Positions 40,401 through 52,400 of a stretch of 64,000 nt of DNA are shown in pieces. A model generated the notes under the pieces. The model was not told the origin of the DNA. It saw nothing but the letters and a program-made list of their open reading frames with translations, and made no database searches. Source of the DNA: Stichopus chloronotus (lineage: Eukaryota; Echinodermata; Holothuroidea; Aspidochirotida; Stichopodidae); assembly GCA_021234535.1 (NCBI GenBank), contig CM037838.1, positions 6,945,506 through 7,009,505 on the forward strand, given 5' to 3'. The position numbers and the translations under genes are program-made. The first letter of the stretch is position 1. Each line of letters opens with the position of its first letter.

Positions 40401-43400
40401 ATATTAACTTTAACTTCCTCTTACGTCTGTGGCATAACTTTTTGAGGTTATCCTTGTGCTATGCCTATCCCGTGTAATCAAGTTTCATTCATTACTCAGT
40501 AGATGGTCTTAGGGTTGCCAGTTTGTTTGTGGGGTACTGTAACTGGCCAAATTGCTGTCCAAATCACCTGAAAAAAATGCCAAAACAAAACCCGCTCCTG
40601 CTTGAGGAAACCTGACCCTGTATTTTTACAGTATAACACTTGTCAATGTTTTGCACACACAGGTTTACGATATACATCATTACATACTCAATGTAAATTG
40701 CTGCAAGTGGAGAGTAAATTGTAGATCCATAAACATCCCACTTGGGTGACTATTAAAATCGTGGAAAAAAAAAAAAATTCTTAACATTTTGTGATAAAGC
40801 AGGTGTTTCCATTAGGCCCAGAAAATGTGAAAATGCCATTTGGCATGCACTTTTAATTTTTACTGGCCCACAAAGGTAAAAAAAAACAAATAAATGAAAT
40901 CTGCTTATTTTGGCATTTAATATGTCAAACTGGCAACCCTGACTACAGCAATAGGCAGGCAGGCACCCTCAGTGGAAGACTTCCTGTACTAACTCTACTA
41001 TGGATTGTGACAAACGGGGACCTTTACATCACTGTATTAACGCCATTAAAAATGAAAATTTCATTCACAAGCATCGTTCCTGTCCTGCATCTAATTATGA
41101 ATGTAAGTCCTGCCTGATACTTGCATTTTGAACTCATGATTGACTGCCTGTCACTTGCATTTTGAGCTCATGATTGACTGTCAAAAATTAGAGGAAATAA
41201 AGTCAACCAAAAAAAAAAGAGGTACTATACGACGCACATACAGTAGTGTGCTTGTATCATGAAAGTTACGTTGTTTGTGTATATAAGCGGCAATGACAGT
41301 GAATTTGTTTGTATTTCTGGAGAAAGTTGCCGCAAAACAAGACAAGTTTTCAATGATTTTATGTGAAGAAATAATTTGCAAGTACTGTACAGTAATCAGA
41401 TCACCTGACTTAAGAATTTTTGGGCTGCAAACAGAGGGTGGGTATGTTCACACATGATGGCCTCTGCAAATATTTGGTCGCCGATTCAGTTGCGCTATAC
41501 AGTACTGCTCTCAGCCCCATCTGAAGCTGCACAAATGAAAAATGTTTCCCCTGCCGTTTCGTGTTATTTTTGTCCGTGAATTTACAGTAAGACATGAATA
41601 CAAGTTACTTCATTACTACCACAGTATATAGGGTACAGAACCGCTTGTTTTTATGACATTGAACATGTGGTCAGTATTGGCACTTGGTGATGATCTATCT
41701 GTCTGTCGGTCGTTCTGTCCGTCGGACGGTCTGTCTGTCTATCTGTCTGTCTATCCATCTATCTGTCTGGCTATCTATCTGTCCATCTGTCTATCAGTCT
41801 GTGTATCTATCTGTCTATCATTTTATGTCTGTCTCTTCATCTCTCTGTCCATCCATCTGTCTGTCTGTCACAATTGCTCAAAATGCTTATCCTCTGGCAT
41901 GCCTTTGTGGATTTGTTTGAAACTTAAACGCAATGTTGTTTGGGTGATTGGCCGCTTGGAATGTTCAGGAATTTTTAGTCTAAAGTCCTATGTGGACCCG
42001 TGGGCCCAATTTATATTTAATTTTCTCACTTTTTGATCCCCTTTGTAAGTTTCATACAATTTACTCTGACAATGGTATTAATTTGCTCTGAGCATTAACC
42101 GTGGGTTGAAAATAGTCAAAGTTATCAATGACATCGCTCGCACTTTGCTTGCAGTTTGAAGTGGACGGCATCGGTTGCTCAATATCACTTTTGAAAGACA
42201 GCAATATCGTGAAGAAAATACTCCCACCTAAACTTTGCTTAAAAAGTGAAAACATTTAGCTAAACTCTCCGGAAGTGGCCATTCATCTTCCAGTGTTTTC
42301 TGCTTCTTTGCAATTTAGTCGCCAGGATCGAAGCTCTTAATGAAGAAGAGATCAAAGTCTATTGTTCTCTGGACAGCTAAATGCCAGCTAGTTGTGGTTC
42401 TTTGTGTTGTTTGGTGTTCAATAATTACATCAGCAATAAAGCTTTTAGCCCGAAGCTATGTACTTTATGTACCTATGTCATTATTGATTTGATAGAGATA
42501 TTACTGGAGACATTTAGGACAGTAATCCTTTTTTAAGTAATCTGTGTCAGTGAGGCTGTTTTTTTTTGTTTTTTTTATGGTTTTGGCGCCATTAGATGTC
42601 AGAAAAGTGTAATAGTTCAATAGTCGTGTCATAGTCAATTCTATTGTACTATTAAAAGTACAGAACCCTTCAAGCAGGGAAATACATTCCATGGGCAATT
42701 TTTTTTTTTTGTTCTTGTGCAAATGTATGCAAAATGGGTGTGGTATATCGAGGTAGGTGTGTACACGCAGGATGCAGTAAGTTTGTTGGTGGCATGAAAA
42801 TAGGAAGTGTGGATACAAATGGTACAGAACTTATACTACAATATATTTTAAACAAGTCCATTGTCAGTTCAAAGTTTGAAATTTCACAGATTTTTGATTG
42901 GATGTCATATCCAAAGAGATCTGAATGACCATGATTTTTGGACTTTTGAGCATTCCTAGCAAGTAGTAGTTTGCAACTGTTTGTAGCACAAAGTCTTTCA
43001 AAAATGTAACTTCTCTTCATTTCATGATTGGGAGGATTGTGAAAATTTTCTGCAACAAACTTAGTACTTTTCTTTCTCTTGATATATATCTTCATGTTAA
43101 TATCGAATGAAGCTTGTACAACTGCCTTCTCTCGTACCTGCATCAGAATTAATAAAACTTTCATTTATTGGCTTCAAATGGCAGCATGGAATGCAGACAG
43201 TTGAATTGCAGTTGTGGACATTTATTTTGTTTAATAATGAATTTCAGATTAAATTGATAAACTGCTTGCAGTACTGTAAATTACAGTTTTCATAATCTGG
43301 TGCTATTGTCATTGCTGTGGTTTGGTGCTCTAGGTAGCTGTTGCTTGCTTTCACAAACGGTTAGAACAGCAAAGGAAAAGAAAGGATCAAAGAAATTGCA

Positions 43401-46400
43401 CCAGCTTTGGTTTTAATTAATTTGAAACTCATCAGTGAGCAGCTGCTTGAAGTGTACAGTACATATGATTTTAGTGCAAGTCCACACAGTCTATACACCT
43501 CAGATTATCTCAAAATGAGAAGAGGGCGCTGGTCTGGGTCAGGTCAGATGGCATTAAGGTAGCACTCTTGGCATGGTAGGTGAAAGTTTCAGTCGTTGTT
43601 CGAGTCATGTTAGTGAGTCGCTCATGAATGACCCCGACCATGGCAGTTTCGGTATATCTGAAGAGAGTGGATCACTTTGTTGTGCCTTAAATATTTTGTT
43701 TGCATCATGATTCTCTATCAATCGTTACTGCAGGCCCACATTGGATCAGGAACTAGCATCAAACAGATAGCCATCTTCTTGGACATGTGCGAGGGAGACT
43801 CCAGGGAGTTCCCATTGGTCATTCAAGTCGTGTGCACGGCGAAGGTCAGCGAAGTCATCGGCCTGATCTGCTGGCACTACAAGAACGAGGGATACGAACC
43901 CCCACTGAGGTACGGTTGCTTGGAAATCGAGGACGTCGATGCACGGGAATCAAAATATATTAGTTCTCTGCATTTAAGTCTTCATGTTGTGTCTCAAATT
44001 ACATAAGCCATTCATAATTAAGAACTAAACAGTAGCAACTTCAGTCTATAGAGAGAACGGATGCACTTTTTTCAGTAGATATATAACCTGCTAGAAAGTG
44101 TTACATCTCTGGAGGATGGAAGTACCGTAAATTGTAGAAAAACAACTTGAAAATAGGTGATACAGCCTCTCAGAAAAGGTGATCAATTGAAAAATTCCAA
44201 GTACCTTTCATGTTAATGATGAACTGTGTGGAATGCCCATGCAGGTGTTTTTTTATCTGTTTGTCTGTCAATCTGTCTGTCTCTTTCAAGTTTGTCTGTC
44301 TGTCTCTTTGCTTTTGTGTAGTGTTGGGCGATTATTGACTTTCTATCATCACGATAATTAAGGCAAAAATTATCATGATGATTGATTACTGAGATAATTA
44401 TTCCCAAGCAGTCTCTTGTTGGACTGGGCTGGAAGTTTCATTTTTTCCTTCCAAGACTATAAGGCGCAATGATAACACCCTGATAGAAGCACCAACTTTT
44501 GTCTCCAAAAGGAAGCAAACTGAATTTTATTTTCAAGTTTCATATTTACCTGTATTTTTTATTCCTTTTTTTTTTCATTTCCAAGCAACCCGATTTCTGT
44601 AAAATTTGCAGTGTCTTCTCAGGTCTGTGGAAGGGGCAAGATATCTAACATGATGGGGATTTTCCAACTTGCAGTTCCAGTCCACCTTAGTACCGTAGAA
44701 TAGTGGAGTGTACAGATACAAATCATTTCAGCATGATGAAAGTTCAATCAGAAAAAAAGTCATAATTGATATTGCTTTAAAACTTAAATACTCCACAAAA
44801 TGCTTCACTTGTCATATAAACTAAATTATGTTACATACTTTTTTGCAGTTGAAAAAATTCAAAAGTGTCTCTTGAAAAAAAAATGGAAAAGATCGCACAA
44901 AATTGAAAATGATGATGTCGTGACATGGTGTGAGGTACTGTATAGCGAATAGTCTAACCTCCTTAGCAATTGCATATACAGTAGCTTATCACCAATGTTA
45001 GCATCAGACTCTTTGTTGATTTTTTTATGTCAGGTTATCTGAAGAAACAGATTATATATTTTGGCTTTGCTTGTCAGTCCTTGCAGAAGTGTTTAGATAT
45101 GCTTGACTTTGTCAAGATGGCTTTGTTGGGGGTTGTGATATAAAACACTAGGCCTACGTGAGTAATGTTGCGCACCAGTTTTACACTCTTTGTACAGTAG
45201 TAACCACAGTCACTGCTCATGCCATCATGGTGATATCGGTTGTTTAGATGTACAACACACTGGCGTCTGACAGATCACTGTTTGATCTGCGCCATCTTGA
45301 AAATTTCCTTCGAATTTCTGCAGCATTTGGGAGCAGGTTTTCTTGTGTATGTCATATTTTTTGCACCAACAATAACAGATATTTCTCAGATTATAATATT
45401 ACATTGTCTTTTGACGATGTTATCACGATGATAAGAATTTTCCATGTATCGCCCAACACTACTTTTGTGTGAGTTTGTCTATGTTTTGATTGTCTATCGA
45501 TCTTTCTGTGTGTTTGACCTACTATGTTATTGATTGAAGCTAAAGTTGATTGCAATTGGACAAAACCAGTGCTGTAGTGTTAATGACGACTGATTGACTT
45601 CATTTCTCCATTACTTGTCACATCACAACACATTACAACTGCACTCCCATCTACCACCACAAGAGTGGTGAAAGCTGTTTTATATTGATTAAGGTTTTGT
45701 CTTTTATCCATCTGCCAGAGAGCATCAAACACTGAAAAGTGTTATCTCTTTGAAAGACGAATATAATTTGAATGTGATTTCAAATTACAGAAAATTTGCA
45801 GATGTTCACACAATCTTCCTGTTAAAAGAACACTTTGTATTGATTTCTTAAAAAAAATTGATTTGTTTTACTTCTCCCACCCCACCATCTTTCCAAAGGT
45901 GATGTTGCTTTAATTAGCCAGTCAAAACTTTGTTTAATCTTTTTCAGTGTACCAATAGAAGTCTTTGAATGATAGCATCTGAGATTGCTGATAGTTATGC
46001 ATGTGTTGACATCACACAAATTTTTCTCCCATCAAAGTCTTTTCCGTATGTATATCCAAAGGGCTCTACCTTTCCTTGAACTGTCATTATCTAAATATGA
46101 ATGAGTTCCATCTTGGTTGTAGTCTTAAAAGCAGACAATCAAAACTCATCATGATGCTTTAGAATTATATCAGAGCTGCTGTTTTTTTCGTGTGTACCAA
46201 AGTAGGGAAGTGCACATATGTACCTCTGTTCCTTTACAAGTTTGATTTGTAGCAATCTGAAAAAGTAACAAGTAATTGTTAGGAGATATGAAAATTAATC
46301 ATCAGGGATAGCATTTATATTTTCATTTAATTTTTTTTTTTTTGTCTCTGGACGGCAAGGGGATGAAAGTGTGAGACAGAATGTGTCAATTTTTTTTTTT

Positions 46401-49400
46401 TTAACGGTCTCCTTCCTCTTTCAATCCCAGAGTCATGAGGAGCCAACTCTCTCATTCCAGAAGGTGTCTGAAGAGCCACTCATGAGCTCATCAAATATTT
46501 ACTTTCATGAGTGACTCAGTCATCTTAATAGCCGGCTTTCGTCAATCATACGTAGAATCGATATCATTACATTATCCCGAACTTTGCAGACGAGATGCTG
46601 CCCTGATCATTAAACCGATGGCTACACCGCAGAGGAGTCAGGTTTCAATTTATTTTGTCTCTGCGAAAAATTATATAGTCATTGCCTTTTACACGACCAC
46701 GGTGTTTGTTTCTTTCATTTGTATATATCTCCTATTGGTGGTTTGTACCTACCTAAACAACATTCTTCTTGTGACGTTCAGCCCCCGTGGAATTCAAAGA
46801 TGACTATCCCGTCCCTGAACGGTGTAACAGACTTGTTAAGTCGTAGATTTTTTTTCCTGCGATGGGTTAGCTTTTGCAGCAGGAAAAGGCCAGAAGAATT
46901 TCAAGAGTGTAAGGTTTAACAGGTTTTCCCATTTTCAGAAGAGTTTTTGCAAGTGTTTTTGGATGAAAAGGGAGGAATGTTCGGAAGCAGAGCTGCGGCC
47001 AGATTGTTTCTCTTTTCGCAGCTGTTACAAATGAAGTCGAATAGTAATTGTGGATGTCTAAATTGTTTTTAGTTAATGTTCTTCAGGAGAATGATAGTGC
47101 GTGGGAGAGTCCTAGATTCCCATTTCTCTCAGGTATCGATAATCTCAGAGTATTAAACAAAATTGTATATCAATCTCTTAAATATTCTGGTGTACCCTAT
47201 GGTACTAACAGACATTTTAACATTCTATACTAAGTGTTTGCATTGGGTACCATGGGATACAAGACCAATGATCACATGACCTTGATTCTGAAGTTGCTCC
47301 CCTGATCGAAGGTTTCACTAAGATACATTTTGTTGTACGAAAGCTTTTCTTCTCACAGGTTATTGGTTCCCATGATAATGGTAACCTTTGTAGTAACGTG
47401 ACAGTGTATGTGTGTGTATGTATTTGTGCTTATGATGGCTACCTGCTAAACACAATATTTCGAGAGTAAAAGCTTGGAAAGATGTGATATTTAGTACACA
47501 GGTGTACCACATTGAGTACAGGAACCCTGTTGTTTTTGGTGGGCATCAAAGGTTATTTGAAGTCAACAGGGGTCAAAATGTGTAAAGCTTGTAAACACAA
47601 TCTCAAGAATTGAAGCTTGGACAAATTTATATTTTTTATGTCGGGTGTACCACATTGAATACAAGATCCCTATTGTTTTTTATGGTGGTCAGAGGTCATT
47701 TGTTGTCAATGGGGTTCATACTATGAAAACCTTGTGAACATGGTATGTCAAGAAGGTAAGCTTTGACAAACCTCATATTTAGTATGTTGGTGTACAACAT
47801 CAAGAACAAGATCCCTATATATTTTGGTGAAGGTCAAAGGTCATTTGTGGTCAGCAGGAGAAAACAATTTAAACATGATATCTCAAGAAGAAAAACATGG
47901 ACAGATCTCAAATTTGCTTGTAGGTGTACCTCATTGAGTACAACAGTCGTATCATTTTTGGTGGAGGTCAATGTTATTTGAAGTCAGCAGAGGTCAAATC
48001 GTGAAAACCTTGTAAATATGATACCTAAAGAATGAAAGCTTGGATAAACCTTATATTTAGTATGTTTGTGTACCACAATAAGAACAAGATCTCTGTATAT
48101 TTTGGTGAAGGTCAAAGGTCATTTGAGGTCAACAGGGGAAAACCTTGTATACATTGTATCTTAAGAAGGAAGGCTTGTACAGATCTCATACTGAATATGT
48201 AGGTGTATCTCATTGAGTGCAAGAATTGTATCATTTTTGGTGGAGGTCAACAGAGGTGAAATTGTGAAAGCTTGTAAACACTATACCTAAAGAAGAGAAG
48301 CTTGGATTAAACTCATATGTAGTTTGTTGGTGTCCCACATCAAGCACAAGATCCCTACTTATTTTGGTGGAGGTCAAAGGTCATTTGAGGTCAATGGGAG
48401 AAACTTTGTAAACATAATGCTTCAAGAAGGAAAGTTTAGACAGATCTCATATTTAGTATGTAGGTGTATCTCATTGAGTGCAAGAATCTTTTTGTCTTTG
48501 GTGATGGTCAAAGGTCATTTCAGGTCAACAGGAGTCACATTATGAAATTTTTGTATAGTAGTACATCCTATCTCAAGAAGCGATGCTTTGATATATCTGT
48601 ATTTAGTATGGAGATGTTTCTCATCGAGTACAAGAAAGCTATTGGTTTTAGTGGAAGTCAAAGCTTATTTGTAGCCAACAAGGGTCAAATTGTGAAAACC
48701 TTGCAAACATGATAAATCTGGTGAAAGGAAGCTTGTGCTGATCTAATATTTCATATGAAGCTTAGGCAGTTTGTGACACATGCTAATCGTATAATGCCTG
48801 ATTCAGAAAAGTATGGTCAAAATTGCATTATAAAAACCACAATGCATTTGTGCATTCTGGTTTTTGTCAAACCAATCCTTCCATTGTTCATGAATGGTGG
48901 CTGATGTCTTATTTAAGCTCATGTGACGTCGGCCTCTTCATCTTGATAACTCACTGCAAATTTTACCATGTACTTTTTGCGTTACTTGTAAACAGTGAAT
49001 AATACTGAAGTACTCATGTACAGTGAAGACTACACTGTGTTATAGATATTAAAAAGACAATGTGACCATTGGAGCACTTTTATCGACATGCCCATATGTA
49101 AGATACTAACATGCAAAGCAAAATGTATGATGACTTCCCAACAAAGTTGTAGGCCTAACAGAAGTTGTATTTCGGGTACCCAGGTACCCCAACTTCCCAG
49201 TAGACTACGGGTACTCGGGTCAGAATCTGGGACTCGGTGCAAAGACCGTTCTGTACAAATCATCTTTTAAAATTTTTAGATGATGTTGGTTTGGTTTCTT
49301 CATCTCTTAGAGATACCATTGATAACTACTGTCTGATGATAGCAGAGGAGGATGGTGAGGTTGATGATGACTTTCCAGCTCTGGACAACAAAGAAGCCAT

Positions 49401-52400
49401 CTCAAAGTTTGGCTTCAGTACCTTGGCTCTGGTGGAGAAGGAGCCTGTCCTACCAGACGATGACTCTAAGCTGTCTGGGAAGGATGAGACTATAATAGTG
49501 AACATGTGAGTGCTATGGTATTGAGAATCTTGGAGTTAAACATCAGTTCACATCCGATTAGCTCAACAAGTTGGAAGAAACATGTGAACAGGTTATAAGA
49601 GGGTTATCAAAGAAAGAATTGTTGAAACAGTAAATGCTAAAATGACTTCACATCATTTAATTTGGATTATTAACTGAAGAAGCATGTTATGACCTTGAAA
49701 CAGAGAAATGGGACAGAATGCAGGAAGTGTTGAAGAGAATGATGAACAATTGTGAACATTTACCAAAGTATGAGTTCTCATGTGAATGATGTTGGGATGT
49801 TGCAGTCTTCTGTGTTGCATGTCATTACAGTAATAGCAGTTGGGAGGCAATGTCATATAAAGTGGCAGACTAACGTGAGTTCACATGTGGCCAGCTTTTA
49901 TCTCTGTGATCAGTTGTAAATTAGATATGCCACATTGCTCTACTTATCATAGTATTGGTGCATGCATTGATTCAGTATCACACCCAAAAAGGAGCCGGGG
50001 AGGAGTTCAGATGCTGGGACTTGGCACCCCATGGGCTGGGACTCCCCTCCTTTTCCCCTTTTCATCTGTAACCAGTCTGTGGGAAAATTACAACAGAATG
50101 ATTTCTTGAAAGTTGCTTGCAAAAGTTACCTTGAAAGGAAAGTAATTGATAGCTATGTTTTGCTTCTTTGTTTTCCACTGGCAAATTATCCAAAGGGGGA
50201 GATCGTACCCGTATTTGTCCACCGGAGACCAAGGTCTCCCCACCAGGTAATCAACCAAATGTCATCACCACCAGGGAGATAGCCATGCCGGCTAGTGATG
50301 TCCAGCTGTAACCGGCACTGACATTTGCCGACCGGCATGAATAGCAAATCATAAGGCTACCTACCGACACACAATTTACAAAATGTTGCAAAAACTGCAC
50401 TTTCATTTTTAACAACTCCATGGAGTATTCGAACATTGTCTGGTATTGCATCCCCTCACTAGGATGGTGTTCATACTACTGCACTTATAGCACATTATAA
50501 CCGTCACATAGAATGCTTTAGCTAGAACCCAGGTCACCATGTTGATTTACAGTGATAATCAATGATCCACAGAATACACGGTGGACATTATCTTAATCGT
50601 CCTCATATGCAATGTCCTTGTCTTTCTGGTATTGTCCTCCTCCTGTTTCTCAAGTAATTCTCTGCATCCTCGATAATGACGTCATGAATCACTCACAATT
50701 TCCATTTTTTTTCCCTCTTGATTTTTGTTCATTTCTCCACTTCAGTAAATCATCGGACGGAGAGTCCAAGCTCGCCATCGAGAACACAGACGTCACTCTT
50801 CGAGAGCTGATGAACAAGGCATTGAAGAGAAGGAAGGGAATCATTCCCACCTGCAGGTACAGCCTTTCAGTTTTAATTAGCAATAACATGGAAGTCATTA
50901 ATTCACATTCATGTAACACTCCAATAGTGTGTGACATCTAAATTTGGCTCATTTAGTTTTTATGCCTCTTGGGGAGAGCATGTCTCCTTGTATTCTTAGC
51001 GATACATCAACCTTTTGTTGTTGAGGTGGAACACAGCAGGGTTCCCCTGGCATGGAAAAATCATTAAATTCTTTTTTTCATTTGCCACGTCCTGGAAAAG
51101 TTATCATATTTTGTAAATATGACCAAAGCCATGGAAAGACATGAAATTTAGTCCAGACCCCTAATTTTTTTATGAGATAAAAATAATTTCCTTGCCATCA
51201 TGATCATTGTGCCATTATCCATCTATCAAATTCTCATATTTATGGTCATTAAATGAGCATTTAAAAATCATGACATAGTCATGGAAATGCCATGAAGTTT
51301 TATCTTTCTTAAAAGAATATTCCAGACCATCCCAAAGAACATGTCACAAAAGGAGAATATTTAATACTGACCATACAAGCCATTTTCCCATGAAAGTAAC
51401 ACCCATTTGGTCCTCAAAGATACTGAAATAGTAATGCATTATGCAATAAATAAGAGGTAAATGAAGATAAGATAATGATAATAAATATAAATGAGACATC
51501 CTTATGAATAATCCATAATCACAGCATGATGAGGTAAAAGTTGCCCAATACTTTTGCTGTCACGCGTTCCTGTGCGACTTCTGTGTCATATTAAAAATTT
51601 TGGTGTTTTCAAACGTTCTGTATCTACACAGGAAGCCTCGGAGCAGATTGAAAGTCGTTGACATGTAGTATCATATTTTTATGGACTTAACGAGAATATT
51701 TGCATATTGCCTGGCCTATTCTTTTACAGTGCAGGAACCCTGAAAAGTGGGAGAGGTATAACTTTTGTTGGGGTGGGTGAGGGAGGGAATGGAGGCCAGC
51801 GGTAACAATTTGAATGTTGTTCCGACACTCGAGTGCTCCTGTAAATATTTATCATCAACCCTCCAAGGATGTTTGCCAAATTTGAATGATCTACATCAAT
51901 TTGCTGTCTTTATTTATTGAAAATACCAAGGAAGCTTTCTTGTCCTCCGCGAACCCCTCAAAGAGAAATAGTAACAGATGAGAGTTTTGCCTTCTTGCTA
52001 CCGTAGCACAGTGACAACATGCCAAAGTTAATTGTTTCTCTGGATTGTAATGTATGGCGACAAATGTATTGACCCATGTGACCATGTTGCCTGATATTAC
52101 AGGCTATATGTAGGACAGACGTGTGATGTGTATTGACTCAGGTCACTATTGGTGCCTGTTGTTACGGCCTATATGTATGACAAATGTGTGATGTGTATTG
52201 ACCCAAGTTACTATGGTGCATGTTATTACAGGCTATATGTGTGACAAAGGGGTGATGTGTATTGACTACAGTGACTATAGTGACGGTTGTTACAGCCTAT
52301 ATGTATCATAAACATGTGATGTGTATTGACTCAGGTTACCATGATCTAAGTTTTAATGGCCTCTGTGTAGGACAAATGTGTCATGTTATTGACTCAGGTT

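Larger units (their letters stand above)
38811..43733 (+). other. MAPKAP1 intron 3 (4.9 kb)
   Basis: Holds the 430-bp inverted-repeat element (40511-40940), a small duplicated 30-bp unit (41121-41182), a CTGT/CTAT microsatellite (41695-41871) and an antisense copy of the TTCACTCCTCACTT repeat (about 43556-43632). The segment 39000-39130 is rich in GTACC/GGTAC words and may be another MITE. No further exon was recognised. Confidence 0.8.
43910..49310 (+). other. MAPKAP1 intron 4 (5.4 kb)
   Basis: Carries the hAT-like element (44319-45461), a partial TTCACTCCTCACTT repeat (about 45596-45672) and the ~135-bp minisatellite (about 47451-48760). Between 45700 and 47400 no feature was recognised. 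Just before exon 5, about 49170-49240, there are GGGTACCC and GGGTACTCGG words like those near 39010, perhaps a small element. Confidence 0.8.

Noticed and set aside
41653..42036. 127-residue frame rich in Ser, Cys, Leu and Val
   Set aside because: It is a translation of the CTGT/CTAT microsatellite.
42670..43164. 164-residue minus-strand open frame, the longest in the window
   Set aside because: It lies antisense within MAPKAP1 intron 3, its composition is unremarkable and it shows no recognisable motif; probably chance.
49237..49310. Extending exon 5 leftward ([11 protein letters not shown] in frame)
   Set aside because: Using the earlier acceptor at 49278-49279 breaks phase with exon 4; the sequence TTGGTTTCTTCATCTCTTAG is the pyrimidine tract and acceptor.
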